A stretch of 64,000 nt of DNA. It comes from Geomonas sp. Red32 (GTDB lineage: Bacteria; Desulfobacterota; Desulfuromonadia; Geobacterales; Geobacteraceae). Shown piece after piece: positions 18,697 through 27,645 of this stretch (position 1 is the first letter of the stretch; each line of letters starts with the position of its first letter). The notes below the pieces were generated by a model. That model saw only the letters and a program-made list of their open reading frames with translations. It searched no databases and was not told the origin of the DNA. Both the position numbers and the translations under genes were made by a program. Location of the stretch: the NCBI RefSeq assembly GCF_023652955.1, contig NZ_JAKLOY010000002.1, positions 457,059 through 521,058 of the forward strand. The letters are read 5' to 3'.

Positions 18697-19739
18697 AAGG
18701 GAACATCCTGATAGCAGATGACGAGGAGATGATCCGTGATCTGATCAACATAACCCTCAGCAAGGAAGGGTTCACCTGCCACCAGGCATCCAGCGCCGAA
18801 GAGGGCCTGGAGGTGGTGAACCGCCTTCCGGTGGACATGGCACTCTTGGACATCATGATGCCGGGGCGCTCGGGAATCGACCTGCTGAAGGACATCAAGA
18901 AGATGACCCCGGACATTCCGGTGCTGATGATCACCGCCATGAACGACATGGACACCGCCCTCTCCTGCATCCACCTCGGAGCCGAGGATTACATCACCAA
19001 ACCGTTCAACCTCGAACGGGTGCTCCTCACGGTGAAAAACACCATGGAGAAGCGCCGTCTTGTCATGGAGAACCGAGAGTACCAGGCCAACCTGGAACTG
19101 AAGGTAAAAGAGCAGACCGAGACCATCCGGACCGTGATGGGAGAGATCAACCAGGCCTACGAACACACCCTGGCGGCACTGATCAGGGCCCTGGACGCCC
19201 GGGAGAAGGAGGTCGGCTCCCACTCAGAGCGGGTGATGAATTACGCGACCCTGCTGGCCCGCACCGCCGGCATCGACGAGGTGGCCTGCGGCATCCTGGC
19301 CAAGGGGGCGCTCCTGCACGACATCGGCAAAATCGGCATCTCGGACAACATCCTACTCAAGCCGGCCAAACTCGACGAGGCCGAGTGGGTCATCATGCGC
19401 CAGCACCCGGCGGTCGGTTTCGAGATCCTCTCCGAAATCAGGTTCTTCGAGGGGGCGGCCGAGCTCGTCCTCTCCCACCACGAGTGCTTCGACGGCACCG
19501 GTTACCCGCACCGTCTCAAGGGTGACGCCATACCGATCAGCGCCCGCATTTTCGCCTTGGTCGACACCCTCGACGCCATGACATCCGATCGTCCTTACCG
19601 CAAGGCACTGAGCTACCAGCAGGTGCGCGACGAGGTGATCAGGTGCAGCGGCAAGCAGTTCGACCCCGCCCTGGTGGAGGTCTTCCTGAGCATCCCGAAA
19701 GCTGAATGGGAAAAGGCTGCCGGCAAGGAGTTGCTGTAG
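18693..19739 (+). CDS. REC-HD-GYP cyclic-di-GMP phosphodiesterase
   Basis: 348 residues. REC domain (about 1-120) with Asp in 'MALLDIMMPGRSG' and Lys in 'YITKPFN', a coiled-coil linker, then an HD-GYP domain. The HD motif is 'LLHDIGKIGISDNILLKP' (His209-Asp210), followed by 'HHECFDGTGYPHRLKGDAIPISARI', which contains the GYP signature. HD-GYP domains hydrolyse c-di-GMP. The start is TTG with GGAGG at good spacing, overlapping the kinase stop by four bases. The kinase very likely phosphorylates this protein. Confidence 0.93.
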   Translation: MKGNILIADDEEMIRDLINITLSKEGFTCHQASSAEEGLEVVNRLPVDMALLDIMMPGRSGIDLLKDIKKMTPDIPVLMITAMNDMDTALSCIHLGAEDYITKPFNLERVLLTVKNTMEKRRLVMENREYQANLELKVKEQTETIRTVMGEINQAYEHTLAALIRALDAREKEVGSHSERVMNYATLLARTAGIDEVACGILAKGALLHDIGKIGISDNILLKPAKLDEAEWVIMRQHPAVGFEILSEIRFFEGAAELVLSHHECFDGTGYPHRLKGDAIPISARIFALVDTLDAMTSDRPYRKALSYQQVRDEVIRCSGKQFDPALVEVFLSIPKAEWEKAAGKELL

Positions 19740-19823
19740 CCGCTCCATCCCCTGCTGTCTTAACGGAGTGACATTATGTGATTTTTTCCATGTGTTTCCA
19801 TTCCACAAGCCGCAAGGGGTGCC

Positions 19824-20306
19824 ATGAACAAACTCGTCCCGCTTCTGTTCATCATGCTCCTCACCGCCGGCTGCCCAGCCATCCCCGCCCTCTTCTACCC
19901 CACCGCGTCGGGAACTCAATAGCAGCAACAGCTGCAGACCAATACCCTGGTACGACTGAACGGCCAGAACTACCGGATCGTGAAGACCAACGTGACCGGG
20001 AGCAGCAGGGGGTTCAGCCTGCTCGGCTTCATCACGGTGGTTTCCCCCAACTACATCAAGGCGGTCCAGCACCTCTACAAGGAGGCCGGTATCACCGAAG
20101 GGAGGGCGCTCGCCATCGCCAACATCGCCCAGCAGGATACCTCTCCCTATTTCATCCTCTTCTCGCTTCCCAAGATAACGCTGCGGGCGGATGTCATCGA
20201 ATTCACCGGTCCGCCCCCCAGTGGCTCCCCCGCAGCCAGGGGCTCCACCACTGCATTAACGCGAAGGGCCGCGCAAGCGGCCCTTTTTCACGTTCCCCCT
20301 TCTTAA
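19824..20306 (+). pseudogene. Small lipoprotein gene interrupted by an in-frame TAG
   Basis: The ATG at 19824 opens a clear lipoprotein signal ('LLFIMLLTAGCPAIP', Cys17), then meets TAG at 19920-19922 (codon 33). The same frame continues without interruption to 20306. The downstream part reads like a real domain ('NTLVRLNGQNYRIVKTNV', 'SLLGFITVVSPNYIKAVQHLY', 'ALAIANIAQQDTSPYFILFS'). The stop sits in a run of glutamine codons (CAA-TAG-CAG-CAA-CAG), so a single CAG to TAG change explains it. The 3' end of the frame runs through a rho-independent terminator, so the original stop may also be altered. Readthrough, suppression or a sequencing error are alternatives. Confidence 0.75.
20266..20288 (+). 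terminator. Rho-independent terminator
   Basis: GGGCCGC (20266-20272), loop GCAA, GCGGCCC (20277-20283), then five T. It ends the signalling operon and the broken lipoprotein gene. Confidence 0.85.
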
Positions 20307-20605
20307 CCTACCCAGCGAGGAAGATGATCACCGGGCAGGGGAGCTGATGCGGCAAGAGAAACGCCCCCCTCCCTCACCCGGCCTTCGGTCACGCTCTCCT
20401 CTGAAGGGGCGAGGTATAGGCCGTCGCCTGGAGGCGAGGGACGATGAAGGCGAGTTGTTCCTTGCCGATCAGCCATCCATGTAGTATAAGCCTCTCTCAT
20501 GGGGAATTTGGCCGTCTCTGGAGCCTGCCACAGCGGGTTCCCCCCCAAAGCCCTGCCTTTTCTTCACCATCGAGTTTACTCTTATCCGCACTCCCGGGGA
20601 CCCTC
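20289..20605. other. Gene-free stretch with a degenerate palindromic repeat
   Basis: No gene is visible. At about 20366-20415 there is a degenerate copy of the dispersed CCCTC/GAGGG palindrome seen elsewhere in the window (CCCTCCCTCACCCGG then TCTGAAGGGGCGAGG). The rest shows nothing recognisable except GGGGA before the ATG at 20606. Confidence 0.5.
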
Positions 20606-23600
20606 ATGAGATCCGCCTTCCTGTCGTTCGTGCTCCTTTTGGTCATCGCCTCCCACGCCTACGGCGCAAGGCTCGACACCTCGTTCAAGTTCTCGACCAT
20701 CGAGACCTCCCACTTTTCCATCCACTACCACCAGGGACTGGAGAGGGTAGCGGCCAAGACCGCGGTCATGGCGGAGGAGATTCACGCGAGGCTCGTGCCC
20801 GAGTTTCTCTGGGAGCCTGCCGAAAAGACACAGCTGGTGCTGATCGACGACAGCGACTTCACCAACGGCCTCACGGTGACCATCCCCTACAACACCGTCT
20901 ATCTCCAGGTGACTCCCCCTACCCTGGCGTCGACTCTCGGCGAGTACGACGACTGGCTGAGAGAGCTCATCACCCACGAGTACACCCACGTGCTCACCTC
21001 CGACCCCGCCCGCGGCTACTGGCGCGTAACGCGGGCGATCTTCGGCAAGCCGCTCCCGATGCTGGGGGATCCCTTTACCGAGCTCATGTTCCTGGTGACC
21101 GCCCCACCCAACACCTTCATGCCGCGCTGGTGGCACGAGGGGAACGCGGTCTGGGGAGAGACCCAGTTCACCGGCGAGGGGCGTGGCAAGGGGAGCTACT
21201 TCGACATGGTCTTCCGGACCGCCGTGGCGGAGGATCACCTCCCCCGGGTGGACGAGATCAACGGCGACCCGCCCTACTGGCCCAACGGCGACTTTCCCTA
21301 CATCTTCGGCTACCGCCTGGAGCGCTATATCGCTGACCGCTACGGTAAAGAGGCACTGGGACGGCTCAGTATCGCCCATTCCGGCCGTTTCCCCTACTTC
21401 ATCGGGACTCCTCCCGAGGAGCTGACCGGCGGCAAGAGTTACGCCGACCTCTACGACGAGATGCTGAGGACGATGATCACCGAGCAGCGACAAAGGATCC
21501 GCGAGCTCTCCAAGGCCCCCTTCACCACGGTCACCAGGATCTCCAGCGAAGGTGAGCAGCTCTCCAACCCGAGGTACTCGCCGGACGGGAGCAAGATCGC
21601 CTTCACCAGGGCCGACCCCAACGACCATACCGAAATTACCGTCACCGACCACCTCGGCCACAACACCGTCGCCCATATCCGGCGCCGCTACTCGGACGGG
21701 TCCATCGCCTGGTCACCAGACGGCGGCACCATCTACTTCACCCAGGCAGAGATCAACCACGGCTTCGATGTCTATCAGGACCTCTACAGCTACCGTTTTG
21801 ATGCCGACGCCACCACCCGGCTCAGCCACAGCCAGCGGTTGAGCGAAATCGACCTCTCTCCCGACGGCAGACGGTTTGCCGCCGTGGTCAGCTCGCGCGG
21901 AAGTCGCAATCTCGCCATCTTCGAGGTCCCCGACGGGGAGCACGAGCCGGGAGTCCGGCCGGTAACGAGCTACCTCATGCAAAGGGTCGCCTCTCCCCGC
22001 TGGTCGCCCGACGGGACCAAGATCTGCTATTCGCTGAGGGACAACGCAGGGCATTCATTCCTCAAGGTCTACGACCCGAAAACGGCATCGGACCGGACCA
22101 TCCTCGCAGCCAGCAACAGCCTCGAGTACCCGGTCTGGTCCCGCGACGGCTCCACGATTTTCTACATCTCCGACGAGACCGGCGTCTTCAACTTATTCGC
22201 CCTCCGGCTGGCGGAAGGGAAGAGTTACCAGGTGACCCATCTTTTGAGCGGGGCACAGCAGCCTGATCCTTCCACGGACGGCAAAGGAATCGCCATCTCT
22301 CTCTACAACTCGCGCGGCTTCTCCATCGCCCGCGTCGACCTCGCGCCTTCGAAGTGGTCGGAGCAGAGAGGGCCTTCCCTCCCCCTTTTCCGGGATCTTC
22401 CTGCGCCCCTACCCGGTGTGGAGGCGGCAGCAGCTGCGGCCGGGAGCTCAGGTGCGGGAAACGCAATTCAGCCCTTACCGGCTGCCGGGGCGACGTCGCC
22501 TGCAGGGAGCAGCGTGCCGGTGCCCAAGGCTGCAAAGGTAAGGGGGATGCCGGGGGAACCCCATCCTCACCCTGTCCCTCCCCTTGAAGGGGAGGGTACC
22601 TCTCGCGACTCGGAGGTGGCGGGTTCCGCGGGGTCCGTTGGATATGCGGAAACTTTGGGGACTGGGAGGACTGGGGGGACGGCCGGAGTCGAGGAGCCCG
22701 TGGGAGCGGTGCCGTACTCGCCGCTGAAGACGCTCTACCCACGCTTCTGGCTTCCCCGGGTCTCCGCCGACGGGTCCGGAAAGCCGGTACTGGGGGCGTT
22801 CACCGCAGGGGCCGATGTCCTCGGCTACCACTCGTATCTGCTGGCGGCCGACTACAGCGTAGGCCGGAAGCGGGGGTACTGGGACTTCATCTACGACAAC
22901 GATACCTGGTACCCGACCTTCACGCTGCAGACCTGGGGCCAGCCGTTTGTGTACGGCAACCTCCTGCAGCACGGCTCCGATTACTACGAGTTAAACCGCG
23001 GCTTCACCGCACAGGTCTCGGTCCCCATCAACGCCCTGGAGTGGAATTGCTTCTTCCTGGCAGGGTACCAGTTGATCGACCAGCAGGCGCTGAGCGGCCT
23101 GGAGCCTGATGGGACCTTCAACGGCCTGAACGTCTTCCGCGGCAAGCGGACGGCCGTCTTCGCCGGGGTCACCTTCGGCGACGCACTCCGCTACCCCTGG
23201 TCGATCAGCTACGAGGAGGGGCGGAACCTCTCCCTGCTCTACCACCGCTTCGACAAGGCGCTGGGCGGCGACGTCAACATCTCGGAATACACGGCCCAGT
23301 ATCAGGAATTCTTGCGGATGCCATCGGAGCCCCTGAAGCACCACGTCGTATACCTGCGGCTCGCCGGGGCGGTCTCCCGGGGGGCTGATTACGCGCAACA
23401 GGCCTTCCAGATGGGAGGAACTCCCTCCGACCTCAACCCCTATTATCTCAGGGGTTACCCGTCCCGTTCGCTGGCCGGCAACTACCTGGTATCAGGCACG
23501 CTCGAATACCGGATGCCGCTCTTCAACCCGATGCGGGGACCGGGAACCTTCCCGTTCTTCGCCGAAAAGGTCCACGGCGCCATCTTCCTGGACTCCGGGG

Positions 23601-23782
23601 AGGTCTGGGGGAACCAGCGCTCCTTCCGCGGCGAGGAGATCAAGACCGGCGGCGGAGTCGAGGTGCGTGCCGACATCACGCTCGGCTACTGGGCCAAGCT
23701 GACGCCCGCCATCGGGGTCGCCCGGGGCTTTAACCGGGGTGGTGAAAGTCAGGTATACTTGAACGTGTACAGCCAGTACTAG
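20606..23782 (+). CDS. Outer-membrane protein: peptidase-MA-like domain, WD40-like propeller, C-terminal beta barrel
   Basis: 1058 residues. Signal peptide 1-20 ('LLLVIASHAYGA'). A gluzincin-like domain has HEXXH at 124-128 ('ITHEYTHVLTSD') and 'PRWWHEGNAVWGE' at about 173, the pattern of peptidase MA-type proteins. From about 300 to 600 come TolB/WD40-like blades ('NPRYSPDGSKIAFTRADP', 'SIAWSPDGGTIYFTQ', 'SPRWSPDGTKICYSL', 'YPVWSRDGSTIFYISDET'). Residues about 600-705 are low complexity and contain an in-frame palindromic repeat. From about 715 to the end is a surface-antigen-like barrel ('GGTPSDLNPYYLRGYPSR' and a C-terminal Tyr). I chose ATG 20606 for its signal peptide and GGGGA. Substrate and surface topology are unknown. 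Confidence 0.85.
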   Translation: MRSAFLSFVLLLVIASHAYGARLDTSFKFSTIETSHFSIHYHQGLERVAAKTAVMAEEIHARLVPEFLWEPAEKTQLVLIDDSDFTNGLTVTIPYNTVYLQVTPPTLASTLGEYDDWLRELITHEYTHVLTSDPARGYWRVTRAIFGKPLPMLGDPFTELMFLVTAPPNTFMPRWWHEGNAVWGETQFTGEGRGKGSYFDMVFRTAVAEDHLPRVDEINGDPPYWPNGDFPYIFGYRLERYIADRYGKEALGRLSIAHSGRFPYFIGTPPEELTGGKSYADLYDEMLRTMITEQRQRIRELSKAPFTTVTRISSEGEQLSNPRYSPDGSKIAFTRADPNDHTEITVTDHLGHNTVAHIRRRYSDGSIAWSPDGGTIYFTQAEINHGFDVYQDLYSYRFDADATTRLSHSQRLSEIDLSPDGRRFAAVVSSRGSRNLAIFEVPDGEHEPGVRPVTSYLMQRVASPRWSPDGTKICYSLRDNAGHSFLKVYDPKTASDRTILAASNSLEYPVWSRDGSTIFYISDETGVFNLFALRLAEGKSYQVTHLLSGAQQPDPSTDGKGIAISLYNSRGFSIARVDLAPSKWSEQRGPSLPLFRDLPAPLPGVEAAAAAAGSSGAGNAIQPLPAAGATSPAGSSVPVPKAAKVRGMPGEPHPHPVPPLEGEGTSRDSEVAGSAGSVGYAETLGTGRTGGTAGVEEPVGAVPYSPLKTLYPRFWLPRVSADGSGKPVLGAFTAGADVLGYHSYLLAADYSVGRKRGYWDFIYDNDTWYPTFTLQTWGQPFVYGNLLQHGSDYYELNRGFTAQVSVPINALEWNCFFLAGYQLIDQQALSGLEPDGTFNGLNVFRGKRTAVFAGVTFGDALRYPWSISYEEGRNLSLLYHRFDKALGGDVNISEYTAQYQEFLRMPSEPLKHHVVYLRLAGAVSRGADYAQQAFQMGGTPSDLNPYYLRGYPSRSLAGNYLVSGTLEYRMPLFNPMRGPGTFPFFAEKVHGAIFLDSGEVWGNQRSFRGEEIKTGGGVEVRADITLGYWAKLTPAIGVARGFNRGGESQVYLNVYSQY
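22559..22606. repeat. Palindromic repeat inside a coding sequence
   Basis: A CCTCACCCTGTCCCTCCCC-TT-GAAGGGGAGGG unit, the same family as the copies near 39430 and 39550, lies in frame in the outer-membrane protein gene and encodes 'PHPHPVPPLEGEG' (residues about 651-667) in its low-complexity linker. Confidence 0.75.
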
Positions 23783-23851
23783 CCGCGACCGGTAATTCTT
23801 CCCTTTCTTCCCGGCCGGCACGGCACCTGGCGGTACGAGGGAGGAACGAAG

Positions 23852-24454
23852 ATGAGAGTGATCGTGGTGGGAGCAACAGGAACGATCGGGAAGGCGGTAG
23901 TCAAGCTACTGGCCAGGGAACACGAGGTCATCAGGGCCGCCTCCCACAGCGGCGATATTCGGGTCGACATGACCCGGACCGATTCCATCGAAAGGATGTA
24001 TAGCGAGGTCGGCCCCTTCGACGCGCTGATCTGCGCGGCCGGGGTGGCCAAATTCGGGCCTTTGGCGGAGCTTAGCGAGGATGACTTTCAGCTCGGCCTC
24101 GACGGCAAACTCATGGGGCAGATCAACCTGGTCCGGATGGGACTGGGACGCATCAACGACAACGGCTCCTTCACCCTGACCAGCGGGATTCTGAGCCATC
24201 AGCCGATGCCGGGGAGTTCCTCGATCAGCATGATCAATGCAGGAGTGGAAGGTTTCGTAAGGGCCGCGGCACTCGAGTTGAACAGGGGGATCCGGATCAA
24301 CGTGGTGAGCCCTCCCTGGGTCAAGGAGACCCTGGTGGCTCTCGGAATGGACACGTCAGGTGGCATGCCCGCTGAACGGGTGGCCCACGCCTACCTCGCC
24401 AGTCTCACCGGCACCCGCTCCGGCGTGGTCATCAACGCGAGGGATTACGCATAG
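23852..24454 (+). CDS. Short-chain dehydrogenase-like protein without the YxxxK pair
   Basis: 200 residues with a Rossmann fold. The NAD(P) motif is 'VVGATGTIGKAVVKLL' and the 'NNAG'-like motif is 'LICAAGVAKFGPLAEL'. A catalytic-type Ser is in 'FTLTSGILS'. At the position where SDR enzymes carry YxxxK the sequence is 'GSSSISMINAGVEGF', so the Tyr and Lys are missing. 'INVVSPPWVKETL' follows. It may be a binding protein or use other residues. A terminator follows directly; it is monocistronic. Confidence 0.8.
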   Translation: MRVIVVGATGTIGKAVVKLLAREHEVIRAASHSGDIRVDMTRTDSIERMYSEVGPFDALICAAGVAKFGPLAELSEDDFQLGLDGKLMGQINLVRMGLGRINDNGSFTLTSGILSHQPMPGSSSISMINAGVEGFVRAAALELNRGIRINVVSPPWVKETLVALGMDTSGGMPAERVAHAYLASLTGTRSGVVINARDYA

Positions 24455-24477
24455 CCACTAAGACTGAACGATCAAGC

Positions 24478-24512
24478 AGGCCCGGGGCGGTAACAGCCAC
24501 CCGGGCCTTTTT
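24478..24512 (+). terminator. Rho-independent terminator
   Basis: AGGCCCGGG (24478-24486), a 13-base loop and CCCGGGCCT (24500-24508), followed by TTTTT. It ends the SDR-like gene. Confidence 0.85.
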
Positions 24513-24653
24513 GTATCCCGCCACTTCCGTGATTCTCTTCCCCTTCCCCCCCCGAGCTTCTTCCCCTAGCCTTCCCCTCCCCTTTCCCGGGTCCTTCCCC
24601 GTCTCAAACCACTGGCATAAAAGATTTAAATACTGAACCAGAATCTTAACGAT

Positions 24654-24680
24654 TAAAGTAATTAGGGTGCTAACCGATAA
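24654..24680 (+). promoter_or_regulatory. Sigma-28 (FliA) promoter for the chemoreceptor
   Basis: TAAAG at 24654, with exactly 15 bases between TAAA and ACCGATAA (24673-24680), one mismatch from GCCGATAA. The start would be near 24688, giving a leader of about 80 bases. Confidence 0.7.
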
Positions 24681-24766
24681 CAGTTAGAACGTCGCGAACG
24701 GGTAAGCGGCGTTGTTATCGCTATGTAGTGTAATTTTCTGACAGTATCAGGCATGAGAGGAGCAAA

Positions 24767-26413
24767 GTGACAATGAAAATGTACAAGGACTGGGGGATCT
24801 TCGCCAAGGTCATGAGTCTGTCGCTGCTGACCTGGCTAGTGCTGTTGGTAGCAACCACGTTCATACTGGTGCCCTACCTGCGCGGTATTGTGATGACGGA
24901 GAAGAAACTGGCTCTGCGCTACCTCGTCGAGGAAGCGGTGACCGTACTTGCCGATTACGAGAGACTGGCCGCTACCGGCGTCCTCACCAAGGAAGCCGCC
25001 CAGAAGGAGGCGGCTGACAAGGTCAAGCGGCTCCGCTACGACAAGAAGGAGTACTTCTTCATCAACGATCTCAACTGCCGGCTGGTGGCCAATCCGCTCC
25101 GTCCCGAGATGGAAGGGAAGGATATGAGCTCCTTCAGGGACGCCGACGGCAAGGCGATGTATCCGGAATTCACCAAGGCCGCCACCGGCCCCGAAGGGGG
25201 CGGGTACGTCGACTACCGGCAGATCAAGCCCAACGAAAGCAAGCCGCAACCGAAACTGAGCTACACGAAGCTCTTTCAGCCGTGGGGATGGGTGATCGGC
25301 ACCGGGGTCTACATAAGCGAGGTCAACAAGGAGATGCGGGCCATCGAGATGGCGATCGGGGGAGGACTCTTCCTGGTGCTCCTCCTCGGTTTGGGACTCG
25401 CCTGGGGGATCTCCCGGTCGATCGCCAGGCCGGTCAACGCCGTGGTCGAGAGCATCAAGGACATCGCACAGGGAGAAGGAGACCTGATCAAAAGACTCCC
25501 GATCCAGGGGAATAATGAGGTGGGTGAGCTCTGCCGCTGGTTCAACACCTTCGTGGAAAAGCTGCACGGGATCGTAACCCAGGTGTCGGGTAGCGCGGAT
25601 CAGCTGTCGGGGTCCGCAGAGGCGGTGGAATCGGCATCGCGGCAGATGGCCAGCGGCGTCGGCGACCTTACCACGCGGGTTCTTTCGCTTTCCACGGCCG
25701 GAGAACAGATGGCCGCCACCTCCAGCGACATCGCCGGAAACTGCCACGAGGCTGCCGGTAACGCCCGCTCCGCCTCCGAAAGAGCGGCCCAGGGAGCCGA
25801 GGTGGTCGGCGCGTCCATTTTCATCATGAACGCCATCGCACAGCGGGTGCAAAGTGCGGCCCAGACCGTCGCCACCCTCGGCAACCGCTCCGACCAGATC
25901 GGGACCATCGTGGGGACCATCGAGGAGATCGCCGACCAGACGAACCTCCTCGCCTTGAATGCCGCCATCGAGGCGGCCCGGGCCGGAGAACAGGGGAGAG
26001 GATTCGCAGTGGTGGCCGACGAGGTTCGGGCGCTGGCGGAGCGGACCACCCGGGCCACCCGGGAGATCGGGGAGATGATCAAGGCGATCCAGCAGGAGAC
26101 CAGGGAAGCGGTGAAAACGATGGAGAGCAGCGTTCAGCAGGTGCAGGACGGCAGCAGCAATGCGGCCGCATCGGGAGAGGCGTTACAGCATATCCTGGAA
26201 ATCATCACCAGCGTCACCGAGCAGATCAGCAGGATCGCCACCGCGGCGGAGGAGCAGACCGCGACCACGCGGCAGATCAGCCACAACGTGGCCACCCTCA
26301 ACGAAATGGCGGGAGCCAACAACGCGGCGATCGGCGGCACGGAAGAAGCATCGCGCCATGTCCGCGAGCAGGCGGGCGAGCTGAAGCGCCTGGTACACCA
26401 GTTCAGGGTCTGA
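24767..26413 (+). CDS. Methyl-accepting chemotaxis protein with sCache domain
   Basis: 548 residues. TM1 at about 12-38 ('[21 protein letters not shown]') and a periplasmic single-Cache domain ('[21 protein letters not shown]', '[21 protein letters not shown]'). TM2 at about 197-217, then HAMP ('[25 protein letters not shown]'). The signalling tip is '[42 protein letters not shown]'. No pentapeptide CheR tether is present. AGGAG serves either GTG 24767 (spacing 4) or ATG 24773 (spacing 10), so the exact start is open. sCache_2 receptors often sense small organic acids; the ligand is unknown. Confidence 0.93.
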   Translation: MTMKMYKDWGIFAKVMSLSLLTWLVLLVATTFILVPYLRGIVMTEKKLALRYLVEEAVTVLADYERLAATGVLTKEAAQKEAADKVKRLRYDKKEYFFINDLNCRLVANPLRPEMEGKDMSSFRDADGKAMYPEFTKAATGPEGGGYVDYRQIKPNESKPQPKLSYTKLFQPWGWVIGTGVYISEVNKEMRAIEMAIGGGLFLVLLLGLGLAWGISRSIARPVNAVVESIKDIAQGEGDLIKRLPIQGNNEVGELCRWFNTFVEKLHGIVTQVSGSADQLSGSAEAVESASRQMASGVGDLTTRVLSLSTAGEQMAATSSDIAGNCHEAAGNARSASERAAQGAEVVGASIFIMNAIAQRVQSAAQTVATLGNRSDQIGTIVGTIEEIADQTNLLALNAAIEAARAGEQGRGFAVVADEVRALAERTTRATREIGEMIKAIQQETREAVKTMESSVQQVQDGSSNAAASGEALQHILEIITSVTEQISRIATAAEEQTATTRQISHNVATLNEMAGANNAAIGGTEEASRHVREQAGELKRLVHQFRV

Positions 26414-27595
26414 TCACGGCGGGGGACCGCTTAACTGGTGGTAGTAAAGGTAGTGGTTCCCCCCCTTCTGCTTGGCGCCGTACATGGCGATGTCGGCGTT
26501 CTTCATGAGCTGGTCCGCGTCCTCGGTATCGCTGGGGTAGATGCTGATGCCGATGCTGACCCCGATCCGGCAAGGCTGGCCGGCCAGCATGAACTTTCCG
26601 CTCAGCGAGACCAGGAGCTTGCGGGCGACCAGGGCGGCATCAGAAGGGTCGCGGATGCGGGACATGAGGATGATGAACTCGTCACCGCCGAGACGGGCAA
26701 CGGTGTCGGAGCCGCGCGTACAGTGCCTGAGGCGGGCGGCGACGTCCATCAGCAGGAGATCCCCCATGGCGTGCCCCATGGTGTCGTTGATCTCCTTGAA
26801 TCCGTCAAGGTCGAGGTAGAGGACGGCGAAGGGGAAGCCGTACCGGCGGGCCTGGGCCAGGTTGATCTCCAGACGGTCGGCGAAGAGGGCGCGGTTGGGA
26901 AGCGATGTCAGCTGGTCGTAGTAGGCGAGCCGCTCCAGGAGCTCCTTGGCCCTCACCCGCTCGGTGATGTCCCGGAAGGTGATCTGGACCGACCGGCCGG
27001 CGGCGGTCGGAAAGGGAACGGCGGCGACCTCGACGGCGACTTCCCGGCCGTCGGAACGTACGAAGCGGTCCTCCACCCAGGTCAGCTCGAGTCCGCTCTT
27101 CTCGATGTGGGCCAGCTGGGCCCGGAAGGCGGTCCTGGTGGAAGGGGAAAGGAAGTCGAGCAGCGAGGATCCCAACAGGGTGCCGGAGGCTCCCTCGCCG
27201 AGCAAAAGCCGGGCGGCGGCGGGATTGGCGAACTCGATGCGGGAACCGCTGCAGATCAGGATGCCGTCGTGGGAGAGCTCGACGATCCGGCGGTGGCGTT
27301 CCTCGCTCTCGCGAAGCGTGGCCAGCGTCTGGCCGGCCAGCAGTTCCTCGAGGAGACGGTTCAGGGTGCCGGAGGCCGTTTCCAGGCCGCCCGGCTCGAG
27401 ATCCCCCAGGGGGGACTCGGGGGCCGCTCGCTTGACGACCTCCCACGCCACCTTCTCCTCCCCGTTCTCGGTCACCACGATGATCGGCAGCGGCCGGCCG
27501 GCGTGGGAGATCTGGGGATCGGGCTGCCGCGCAGCGGCCGCCAGCTCGATCACCGTCCCCCTTTTTTTCCTGGTCGTCCCTTTTCCACCTTCCAT
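26414..27595 (-). CDS. PAS-GGDEF diguanylate cyclase
   Basis: 393 residues. A PAS domain covers about 95-225 ('RRIVELSHDGILICSGSRIEFANPAAARLL', 'ITFRDITERVRAKE'). The GGDEF domain has an intact active site, 'VARLGGDEFIILM', and an inhibitory I-site RGSD five residues before it. 'DQLTSLPNRALFADRL' marks its start. It should make c-di-GMP with product inhibition. I chose ATG 27595, with GGAAGG six bases upstream; the frame extends further into the aldo/keto reductase gene. It is convergent with the chemoreceptor, with no gap. Confidence 0.88.
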   Translation of the reverse strand: MEGGKGTTRKKRGTVIELAAAARQPDPQISHAGRPLPIIVVTENGEEKVAWEVVKRAAPESPLGDLEPGGLETASGTLNRLLEELLAGQTLATLRESEERHRRIVELSHDGILICSGSRIEFANPAAARLLLGEGASGTLLGSSLLDFLSPSTRTAFRAQLAHIEKSGLELTWVEDRFVRSDGREVAVEVAAVPFPTAAGRSVQITFRDITERVRAKELLERLAYYDQLTSLPNRALFADRLEINLAQARRYGFPFAVLYLDLDGFKEINDTMGHAMGDLLLMDVAARLRHCTRGSDTVARLGGDEFIILMSRIRDPSDAALVARKLLVSLSGKFMLAGQPCRIGVSIGISIYPSDTEDADQLMKNADIAMYGAKQKGGNHYLYYHQLSGPPP

Positions 27596-27645
27596 ACCGC
27601 ACCTTCCATTACAACCTCCGGATTCCCGGAGGAAAAACCATTCCA

